Notes under the pieces: model-generated
The model's database searches: none
What the model was told of the DNA's origin: nothing
What the model saw: the letters and a program-made list of their open reading frames with translations, nothing else
In this document: piece after piece, positions 6,209-12,625 of the stretch
How the letters are laid out: each line of letters begins with the position of its first letter
Numbering within the stretch: the first letter of the stretch is position 1
Source: JBEKEX01 sp050013615
GTDB lineage: Bacteria; Chloroflexota; Anaerolineae; Anaerolineales; Anaerolineaceae
Direction of reading: 5' to 3'
DNA length: 16,291 bases
Assembly (NCBI GenBank): GCA_050013615.1
Contig: JBEKEX010000034.1
Span: forward strand, 1 to 16,291
Made by a program: the position numbers and the translations under genes

Positions 6209-7969
6209 ATGTTCGAAACTGAGCAAAAACAGATAGAAACCAGAATACTTGAATTTTGTGCCGAAAACGGACTACCCACGCCGGTGCTGCAGTGGGCATG
6301 GATCCCTTTCAGCGGGCAGTGGGGTATCTCGACCTCGTTCTTCCAATTGGCTTCACAGGAAGCCAAGCTGGGAAAAAAAGTGGTCGTACCGCAGCGCGCC
6401 CAGGAACTGGCACAGCGGGCTGCAACTTACGTTGGCCGGCCGGAAGGATTCGAACGCGTCGAAGCGGTCAAGGGCTATCTTAACTTTTATTTCAATTCGG
6501 GCGATTATGCAAATCGCGTCATTGCCACGGTGCTGAAGCAGGGGGAGAGCTTTGGAAAAGGAGCAGCGACGGGCAAGCGGGTGATGGTGGAATTTTCACA
6601 ACCCAACACGCACAAGGCATTCCACGTTGGCCACCTGCGGACCATGTTCCTGGGGGACGCCACGTGCAACCTGCTGGAATTTGCCGGTAACGAAGTGGTG
6701 CGTGCCAACTATATCGGTGACATTGGACTGCACGTCATCAAATGGTTGTGGAACTATATGAAGTTTCACGCCGATGAGCAGCCGCCGGTGGAAAACCGCA
6801 CACGCTGGATGGGTGATCTCTATGCCGAGGCAGAGAAGCGTTTCGAGGCTTCAGAAGAGAACGAAGCCGAGGTGCGGGCGCTCTTCGGCCGTTGGGAACA
6901 GCGTGACCCTGAAGTGGTGGAACTGTGGCAGAAATCACGCCAATGGTCGTTGGACGGCTTTGCCCAGGTGTACGACCTACTGGGAGTCCGTTTTGACAAG
7001 TTCTATTTCGAAAGCGAAGAAGAAGAGCCGGGTAAGGCCATGGTCAAGGAGCTGATCGACCGCGGCCTGGCTCGCGATGAGCGGCCTGAGGGCGCTGTGG
7101 TCATCCCGCTGGACGAGATATTGGGTACCGATGAGAAGTATCGCGTGCTGGTCATTTTGCGTTCTGATGGTACTTCGCTCTATGCGACCAAGGACTTGCC
7201 GCTGGCAATCCGTAAGTTCGAAGAATATCATCTCGACCGCTCGATCTACGTGGTCGACGTGCGTCAGTCTTTGTACCTGCAGCAAATCTACAAAGTATTG
7301 GAACTGTTGGGTTATACCTGGGCCAAGGATTGCTACCATTTGGGGTATGAGCTGGTCAATCTGCCCGGCAATGTGACCATGTCCTCGCGGGAAGGAACCG
7401 TGGTATTGCTGGAAGACCTGGTGCGCGAAGCCACGCAGCGCGCTCTGAAGATCGTGACGGAGAAAAACCCCGACCTTTCTGCAGAGAAGCAACTGCAAAT
7501 TGCACAGGCGGTGGCAATCGGCGCGATCAAGTACGTGATGGTGGCGCGCGAGAACACCAAAGTGGTGACGTTCGATTGGCAAAGCGCCCTGGACATCAAC
7601 GGCCAGGCCGCACCTTATGTCCAATATGCTTACGTGCGTTGCAATGGAATTTTGAGAAAGGCGGGGGGGAGCCTGCCGAAAGCTGCTGTACCGGCCCATG
7701 AATTGTCGAAGCAGGAAGTCGAACTGGTAAACCAGATCTCGCGTTTACCGGACGAAGTGCAACGCGCCGCAGCAAATTTCAAACTGCTCGAAATTGCCCA
7801 GCTTTCTTACGAACTGGCGCGGGCATTCAACGATTTTTACACACAGTGTCCGGTTCTCCAGGCTGAAGAGTCGGTGCGCAACTTCCGCCTGCGGTTGGTG
7901 GCGGCGGCGCGCCAGGCGATTGCCAACAGCCTGGCTATTTTGGGCATCACAGCCCCACAAGCGATGTGA
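6209..7969 (+). CDS. argS: Arginine-tRNA ligase
   Basis: Class I synthetase that charges tRNA-Arg with arginine. Its 586 residues fit the family. The ArgRS-specific N-terminal domain occupies roughly residues 1-105. The catalytic domain begins with EFSQPNTHKAFHVGHLRT; HVGH at 139-142 is the HIGH signature. MSSREGT (391-397) is the KMSKS-loop equivalent, lacking the first lysine as in many ArgRS enzymes. The C-terminal part (about 460-586, from APYVQYAYVR to the end) is the DALR-type anticodon-binding domain. ATG 6209 is preceded by AAGGA (6199-6203) at a normal distance. The COG2403 gene follows after 27 bp, so the two are probably one operon. Confidence 0.97.
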   Translation: MFETEQKQIETRILEFCAENGLPTPVLQWAWIPFSGQWGISTSFFQLASQEAKLGKKVVVPQRAQELAQRAATYVGRPEGFERVEAVKGYLNFYFNSGDYANRVIATVLKQGESFGKGAATGKRVMVEFSQPNTHKAFHVGHLRTMFLGDATCNLLEFAGNEVVRANYIGDIGLHVIKWLWNYMKFHADEQPPVENRTRWMGDLYAEAEKRFEASEENEAEVRALFGRWEQRDPEVVELWQKSRQWSLDGFAQVYDLLGVRFDKFYFESEEEEPGKAMVKELIDRGLARDERPEGAVVIPLDEILGTDEKYRVLVILRSDGTSLYATKDLPLAIRKFEEYHLDRSIYVVDVRQSLYLQQIYKVLELLGYTWAKDCYHLGYELVNLPGNVTMSSREGTVVLLEDLVREATQRALKIVTEKNPDLSAEKQLQIAQAVAIGAIKYVMVARENTKVVTFDWQSALDINGQAAPYVQYAYVRCNGILRKAGGSLPKAAVPAHELSKQEVELVNQISRLPDEVQRAAANFKLLEIAQLSYELARAFNDFYTQCPVLQAEESVRNFRLRLVAAARQAIANSLAILGITAPQAM

Positions 7970-7996
7970 AAATCTTTGTTCAAAGGAGATCTACGT

Positions 7997-9319
7997 ATGT
8001 CCAAAATTCGTACCCTCATCATGGGCGCAGCAGGACGTGATTTCCATAACTTCAACGTCTTCTATCGTGATAATGAAGACTATGACGTTTTGGCTTTCAC
8101 GGCCACCCAGATTCCGAATATCGAAGGACGCAAATACCCGCCTGAACTGGCGGGGAAGTTGTATCCGAAAGGCATCCCGATCTACCCGGAATCCGAACTT
8201 GAAAATCTGATCAAGGATTTGAAGATCGACCAGGTGGTGTTTGCCTACAGTGATGTGCCGCACGAGGTGGTGATGCACAAAGCATCCCTCGTCCTGGCTG
8301 CGGGCGCCGACTTTCGCCTGATGGGCATTAATTCCACCCAGATCAAATCCACCAAGCCGGTCGTTTCCATCTGCGCCGTGCGCACCGGATCGGGCAAGAG
8401 CCAGACCACCCGGCGTGTCTCCATGATCCTGCGGGATATGGGTTATAAAGTGGCTGCCATCCGCCATCCCATGCCTTACGGCGACCTGGTCAAGCAAAAA
8501 GTGCAGCGCTTTGCCACCTACGATGACCTGACCAAGCAGAAATGCACCATCGAGGAACGCGAGGAATACGAGCCTCATATCGACAACGGCGTGATCGTTT
8601 ATGCGGGCGTCGATTATGAAGCCATCTTGCGCCAGGCAGAACAGGAAGTGGATATCGTATTGTGGGACGGCGGCAACAACGATTTCTCGTTCTACGTCTC
8701 CGACCTCGCAATCGTCGTCGCCGACCCGCATCGCCCCGGGCACGAGAACACTTACCACCCTGGCGAGACCAACGTGCGCCTGGCGGACGTTTTCGTCATC
8801 AACAAAGTCGATACGGCCATCCCCGAAAACGTGATCGCCGTGCGCGACAATTTGCATGCCCTCAACCCCACAGCGACCGTCATCGAAGCCGCTTCGCCAT
8901 TATTCGTGGATGATCCCGAGGCCATCCGCGGCAAGCGCGTGCTGGTGATCGAAGACGGGCCAACGCTCACTCATGGCGGTATGGCTTACGGCGCCGGTTG
9001 GGTAGCCGCACGCCGCTTCGGCGCAGCCGAGATCGTGGACCCGCGACCGTTTGCAGTGGGTTCCATCATTGACACGTACCGAAAGTATCCCAAGACCGGG
9101 CCGATCCTTCCGGCCATGGGCTATGGTGACGAGATGGTGAAGGATTTGGAGAAAACCATCAATAACGCGAAAGTGGATATGGTGATCTCTGGCACTCCCA
9201 TCGACCTGACCCGCATCATCAAGGTCAACAAGCCGATGCAGCGCGTGCGTTATGAGCTGCAGGAGATCGGCCGGCCAACGCTGGAGGATATCCTCAAGCA
9301 GAAATTTGGAAAAAAGTAG
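7997..9319 (+). CDS. COG2403 P-loop GTPase, cyclic 2,3-diphosphoglycerate synthetase-like
   Basis: A 440-residue homologue of the methanogen cyclic 2,3-diphosphoglycerate synthetase, which closes 2,3-diphosphoglycerate into a cyclic compatible solute. In bacteria the family's function is not settled, so the name is by homology only. Seen: an N-terminal Rossmann-like region (TLIMGAAGRDFHNFN) with SDVPHE near residue 90, a P-loop-like TGSGKSQTTRR (Lys134, Ser135), LWDGGNND (222-229), and a GTPase-style NKVD (269-272). The first glycine of a canonical Walker A is not present at its expected place. ATG 7997 is preferred to the TTG at 7976 because AAGGAGAT (7983-7990) sits between them at ideal distance. 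It lies 27 bp after argS, suggesting co-transcription and perhaps an arginine- or nucleotide-linked role, but that is inference. Confidence 0.88.
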   Translation: MSKIRTLIMGAAGRDFHNFNVFYRDNEDYDVLAFTATQIPNIEGRKYPPELAGKLYPKGIPIYPESELENLIKDLKIDQVVFAYSDVPHEVVMHKASLVLAAGADFRLMGINSTQIKSTKPVVSICAVRTGSGKSQTTRRVSMILRDMGYKVAAIRHPMPYGDLVKQKVQRFATYDDLTKQKCTIEEREEYEPHIDNGVIVYAGVDYEAILRQAEQEVDIVLWDGGNNDFSFYVSDLAIVVADPHRPGHENTYHPGETNVRLADVFVINKVDTAIPENVIAVRDNLHALNPTATVIEAASPLFVDDPEAIRGKRVLVIEDGPTLTHGGMAYGAGWVAARRFGAAEIVDPRPFAVGSIIDTYRKYPKTGPILPAMGYGDEMVKDLEKTINNAKVDMVISGTPIDLTRIIKVNKPMQRVRYELQEIGRPTLEDILKQKFGKK

Positions 9320-9334
9320 TTTTCGAGCCATAAT
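9306..9334 (+). promoter_or_regulatory. Candidate obgE promoter overlapping the hairpin
   Basis: TTGGAA (9306-9311), a 17-bp spacer and CATAAT (9329-9334) match the consensus in four and five of six bases. The start site would be about 9341, inside the left arm of the following hairpin. Transcripts from here could not form the full stem, whereas read-through from upstream could. Confidence 0.35.
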
Positions 9335-9378
9335 GAGTGATGAGTGGGCAGGCTTGCCTGACTTGCTCATCACTCATT
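9332..9378. repeat. 47-nt near-perfect palindrome (21-bp hairpin) before obgE
   Basis: AATGAGTGATGAG (9332-9344) and CTCATCACTCATT (9366-9378) are a perfect 13-bp inverted repeat. The stem continues through T-G, two G-T and one G-C pair, a bulged A (9361) and CAGG/CCTG, closing on a CTTG tetraloop. It starts 13 bp after the COG2403 stop and ends 11 bp before the obgE ATG. There is no T-run on either side, so it is a poor terminator. It may be an intergenic palindromic repeat, a transcript-end stabiliser or a translation control element. Confidence 0.65.
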
Positions 9379-9389
9379 GAGTTATAACT

Positions 9390-10649
9390 ATGTTAATCGA
9401 CGAAGCAGAAATTCTAGTGCGTTCAGGTAAAGGCGGAGATGGCATGGTGCATTTCCACCGTGAGAAATACGTGCCGCGCGGTGGGCCGGATGGCGGTGAC
9501 GGCGGCAGGGGTGGTGATGTTATCTTCGAAGCGCGCACTTCGCTGAACACGCTGGCAACCTTCCGCCACCAGCGGCATTACTTTGCCCAGAATGGCGAAA
9601 AAGGCTCGGTCAACAACATGACCGGGAAATCTGCCGAAGATCTTATCATTCTTGTGCCTCCAGGCACAGTGGTGCGTGACAAAGAAAAAGATATTTTGAT
9701 GGGGGACCTGGTGGAGCATGGGCAGCGGTTGGTGGTATGCAAAGGCGGCCGCGGGGGGCGCGGCAACCAGCACTTCGCCACTCCCAGCGACCAGGCACCC
9801 CGAATGGGCGAACGCGGCGAGCCAGGTCAAGAGAAATTGCTGCACCTGGAGCTGAAATTGATCGCCGACGTGGGCATCGTCGGCGTTCCCAATGCCGGCA
9901 AATCTAGCCTGCTGGCATCGGTGACCAATGCCAAGCCCAAAATTGCCGATTATCCATTTACCACACTCGAGCCGAACCTGGGCGTGGCCGAATTGGACGA
10001 AGATACCACACTGGTGCTGGCTGATATCCCTGGGTTGATCGAGGGGGCGCACGAAGGTGCCGGGTTGGGAGATGCTTTCCTGCGGCACATCCAGCGCACG
10101 CGTGTGCTGATCCATTTGCTGGACGGCCTCTCGGAAGATCCATTGGCTGACTTCACCCAGATCAACAGCGAAATGGCGTTGTTCGACAGTAACCTGGCTG
10201 AAAAACCCCAGGTAGTGGTGTTGAATAAGATGGATCTGCCGGAGGTTCAGGCACGCTGGCCGAAACTCAAGAAAGCATTGGAAAAGCGCGGCTATGAGCC
10301 CATGGCTATTTCAGCTGTCAGCCACGAGAACGTCCGTGAGTTGTTGTGGAAAGCGGCTGAGCTTTTAAAAACAGCTCCGCAAACGGAGATTGCCGAGGCA
10401 TTACCCATTTACCGGCCGGAAGTGGATGCACAAAAATTTACGGTCGAGCGGATTCCGGAAGGCTGGCAGGTGAAGGGAGCCGGCATCGAACGCGCAGCGG
10501 AGATGACTTATTGGGAGCACGAGGGGTCCGTGCGCCGCTTTCAACGGTTGATGGAGACGTTGGGCGTGGATAAAGCCTTGCGAGAGGCCGGCATCCAGGA
10601 AGGGGACACTGTTTTCATCGGCGAGAACGAGTTGGAATGGCAGGATTGA
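9390..10649 (+). CDS. obgE: Obg-family GTPase (ObgE/CgtA)
   Basis: Essential ribosome-associated GTPase involved in late 50S assembly and stress signalling. Its 419 residues show all three domains. The glycine-rich Obg fold is at about 1-157 (KGGDGMVHFHREKYVPRGGP, then DGGDGGRGGDV and later GGRGGRGNQHF). The G domain follows, with G1 GVPNAGKSS (165-173), Thr-containing YPFTTLEPN as switch I, DIPGLIEGAHEGAGLG as G3/switch II, and NKMD as G4. A C-terminal OCT domain runs from about 345 on. The ATG is fixed by the conserved start (MLIDEAEILVRSGKGG). No Shine-Dalgarno site is seen; instead the long hairpin ends 11 bases upstream. nadD follows after 36 bp, a common pairing in bacteria. Confidence 0.97.
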   Translation: MLIDEAEILVRSGKGGDGMVHFHREKYVPRGGPDGGDGGRGGDVIFEARTSLNTLATFRHQRHYFAQNGEKGSVNNMTGKSAEDLIILVPPGTVVRDKEKDILMGDLVEHGQRLVVCKGGRGGRGNQHFATPSDQAPRMGERGEPGQEKLLHLELKLIADVGIVGVPNAGKSSLLASVTNAKPKIADYPFTTLEPNLGVAELDEDTTLVLADIPGLIEGAHEGAGLGDAFLRHIQRTRVLIHLLDGLSEDPLADFTQINSEMALFDSNLAEKPQVVVLNKMDLPEVQARWPKLKKALEKRGYEPMAISAVSHENVRELLWKAAELLKTAPQTEIAEALPIYRPEVDAQKFTVERIPEGWQVKGAGIERAAEMTYWEHEGSVRRFQRLMETLGVDKALREAGIQEGDTVFIGENELEWQD

Positions 10650-10685
10650 TCTCATTTCATGGTTGGAAATAGGTAGAGGGAAGTT

Positions 10686-11297
10686 ATGCGCATCGGGATT
10701 TTTGGAGGGACATTCGATCCGCCTCATTTGGGTCACTTGATCCTGGCGATGGAGGCCTGCGGCCAGTTGAAGTTGGACCGGCTGTTGTGGGTGTTGACAC
10801 CGGCACCACCGCATAAACAAGCCCAACCGGTGACATCCATCGAGACGCGCATCCAGTTGGTGCTGGCAGCCATCGAGAATGACTCGGAGTTTCAGCTTTC
10901 GCTGGTCGAGATCGGGCGTCCGGCACCGCAATATGCCATCGACACCGTGCGGCAATTGCGGGTTCAAAACCCGGGCGCAGAACTCTATTACCTGATGGGC
11001 GGCGATTCGTTGCGTGATTTGCCTGAATGGCACGCGCCGCAGGAGTTGGTCGACGAATGTGATGGGTTGGGGGTGATGCGCCGGCCGGATGATGCCATAG
11101 ACCTGACCGAACTGGAAAGGCAACTGCCGGGCTTGACAGCCAAGGTGGCTTTCGTGGATGCGCCGCTGCTGGAGATCTCCTCACGCCAGGTGCGCCAGAG
11201 GATCGCCAGGGATGAGCCCTTTCGGTATTACCTTTCTCCCAAGGTTTATGAGATCATCGTCAAGCTGGATCTCTATAAACAATTGGAGCCAGATTGA
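10686..11297 (+). CDS. nadD: Nicotinate-nucleotide adenylyltransferase
   Basis: Joins nicotinate mononucleotide and ATP to make deamido-NAD, a late step of NAD synthesis. The 203 residues begin with MRIGIFGGTFDPPHLGH, which carries the nucleotidyltransferase (H/T)xGH signature (HLGH, 14-17). YLMGGDSLRDLPEWH is the usual substrate-loop region, and ISSRQVRQRI (164-173) corresponds to the ISSTxIR motif. The start ATG follows GAGGGAAG. It is in an operon-like arrangement with obgE. The downstream partners often found with it (yqeK-type HD phosphatase, rsfS) are absent; a sugar-use operon starts instead. No clear terminator follows, only weak short inverted repeats around 11295-11334. Confidence 0.95.
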   Translation: MRIGIFGGTFDPPHLGHLILAMEACGQLKLDRLLWVLTPAPPHKQAQPVTSIETRIQLVLAAIENDSEFQLSLVEIGRPAPQYAIDTVRQLRVQNPGAELYYLMGGDSLRDLPEWHAPQELVDECDGLGVMRRPDDAIDLTELERQLPGLTAKVAFVDAPLLEISSRQVRQRIARDEPFRYYLSPKVYEIIVKLDLYKQLEPD

Positions 11298-11401
11298 TCT
11301 CCACCAGTATTAATGGAGTGGTCTGTTTGGATCATTTGTACCCGATGAATGTGCGATCTAGACACGGTTTGTTGTTTCTGAAGTGCGACATTGTGTGAAA
11401 C

Positions 11402-11415
11402 ATGACAAATGTCAT
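11402..11415. promoter_or_regulatory. 14-bp palindrome abutting the lacI-operon -35 box
   Basis: ATGACA-AA-TGTCAT is a perfect palindrome ending two bases before the TTGCAA -35 hexamer. That position suits an activator or a second repressor. It does not resemble the GAGCGCTC operator downstream of the -10, so a different regulator would be expected. Confidence 0.4.
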
Positions 11416-11416
11416 A

Positions 11417-11445
11417 TTGCAAGGCTAGTTTCAAATGTTTATAAT
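11417..11445 (+). promoter_or_regulatory. Promoter of the lacI-GH94 operon
   Basis: TTGCAA (11417-11422), exactly 17 bp, then a perfect TATAAT (11440-11445). The start site would fall around 11452, within the palindromic operator, giving a leader of roughly 90 nt before the LacI start codon. The rest of 11298-11539 holds the two palindromes and no supported gene. Confidence 0.7.
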
Positions 11446-11447
11446 AA

Positions 11448-11461
11448 TGAGAGCGCTCCCA
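11448..11461. promoter_or_regulatory. LacI/CelR-type operator
   Basis: TGAGAGCGCTCCCA is a near-perfect palindrome with the GAGCGCTC-type core of LacI-family operators. It differs at one base from TGGGAGCGCTCCCA, the operator of the cellobiose-responsive repressor CelR of Thermobifida fusca as I recall it. It begins two bases after the -10 and covers the predicted start site, so bound repressor would block transcription. The regulator gene and a cellobiose phosphorylase lie directly downstream. Confidence 0.7.
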
Positions 11462-11539
11462 AATTATCGAACATTTATTCCCATGAACAGGCATTTCCGC
11501 GTGGGTAAAGACCATTGAGAGTGACTGCAAAGGATATTC

Positions 11540-12556
11540 ATGCCACTTACGCTTGAAGACATAGCTCGTTTGAGCGGATTCTCTCGCTCAACCGTTTCGC
11601 GGGTGATCAACGCTGACCCTAACGTTAAAGAAGAAACACGCCAAAAGATTCTCGAGGTCATCCAAAACATCAATTTTCAACCCAACCTGGCTGCCAGAGG
11701 GCTGGTCACCGGGCGGACCAACATCATTGGCCTGGTCATTCCGGCGGCTGTGACGACCATCTTTACCGACCCTTATTTTCCACAACTCATCCAGGGTATT
11801 TCTGCGGCTTGTAACGCACATGATTACACCGTGATGCTTTGGTTGGCAGAGCCAGAGTTTGAGCGCCGTACCATTCGGCAGATCTTGCATAACGGCCTGG
11901 TGGATGGGGTGATCGTCTCTTCGACGGTGATGGACGATCCCATCGTAAATTCACTGTATGAAAGCAAAATGCCTTTCATTTTGATCGGCCGACATCCTGT
12001 TCTGGATGTCAATTATGTCGATGTGGATAACGTTTTGGCCGGCTTTGAGGCAACCCGGCATTTGCTGAGTGTGGGGCGCAAGCGGATTGCGACGATCACC
12101 GGTCCCCAGGACCAGGTGTCAGGCTATGACCGTTTCCAGGGTTATCTAAAGGCTCTTCAGGAAGGGGGAAAAATTTTCGACCCCGACCTGGTTGCAGATG
12201 GTGAGTTTACAGAATCGGGCGGTTATTCGGCTATGATGGCTTTGATCCCACATAAGCCGGATGGTTTAGTCGCATCCAGCGACATGATGGCTTTGGGCGC
12301 CCTGCGGGCATTGCGTGAGGCACATCTGCATGTCCCTGAAGATGTGGCGGTCGTCGGCTATGATGACCTTCCTGAAGCAGCACGAACCCAGCCCCCACTG
12401 ACAACGATCCGCCAATCTGCGCGCACACTTGGCACGACTGCAGTGGAGACTTTAATCGACGTTATTGCACACTCAGAGGTGAAGATGCGCCATATCATCT
12501 TACCTACGGAGTTGATAGTCCGCTCATCGAGCATCGTTATCAAACCACACGCGTGA
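11540..12556 (+). CDS. LacI-family transcriptional repressor (CelR-like)
   Basis: A 338-residue LacI/GalR regulator. The N-terminal helix-turn-helix is TLEDIARLSGFSRSTVSRVIN (4-24). The hinge helix PNLAARGL (48-55) carries the AAR-type residues that insert in the minor groove of a central CG operator, consistent with the GAGCGCTC site upstream. The remaining residues (about 60-335) form a periplasmic-binding-like sensor domain with the usual GLVIP start and DDLPEA segment. ATG 11540 follows AAAGGA (11529-11534). It is 69 bp ahead of cellobiose phosphorylase with no terminator between, so it is likely autoregulated and co-transcribed with the GH94 genes. The effector is inferred to be cellobiose or a related beta-glucoside. 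Confidence 0.92.
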   Translation: MPLTLEDIARLSGFSRSTVSRVINADPNVKEETRQKILEVIQNINFQPNLAARGLVTGRTNIIGLVIPAAVTTIFTDPYFPQLIQGISAACNAHDYTVMLWLAEPEFERRTIRQILHNGLVDGVIVSSTVMDDPIVNSLYESKMPFILIGRHPVLDVNYVDVDNVLAGFEATRHLLSVGRKRIATITGPQDQVSGYDRFQGYLKALQEGGKIFDPDLVADGEFTESGGYSAMMALIPHKPDGLVASSDMMALGALRALREAHLHVPEDVAVVGYDDLPEAARTQPPLTTIRQSARTLGTTAVETLIDVIAHSEVKMRHIILPTELIVRSSSIVIKPHA

Positions 12557-12625
12557 ACAGGTTGATCGCGGTTAGCTTCGCACAGTTGGAGTAAGACATT
12601 TTATCTTTGTTCTTTTGAGGCCTAA

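Noticed and set aside
6977..7699. 240-codon minus-strand open frame opposite argS
   Set aside because: Antisense shadow; no start signal or motif.
7976..7996. TTG start adding seven residues to the COG2403 protein
   Set aside because: The ideal Shine-Dalgarno site AAGGAGAT lies inside this extension, so ATG 7997 is the start.
7991..8857. 288-codon minus-strand open frame opposite the COG2403 gene
   Set aside because: It is an antisense shadow of a well-supported gene, with Cys/His-rich low-likelihood protein and no recognisable motif.
9423..10115. 230-codon minus-strand open frame opposite obgE
   Set aside because: Shadow of a strongly conserved gene; the translation resembles no known family.
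10401..11123. 240-codon minus-strand open frame spanning the obgE-nadD junction
   Set aside because: Covers parts of two conserved plus-strand genes and shows no protein-family signal.
11273..11530. Minus-strand 85-codon frame in the nadD-lacI interval
   Set aside because: No ribosome-binding site or recognisable protein; the interval is better explained by the promoter and operators of the lacI operon.
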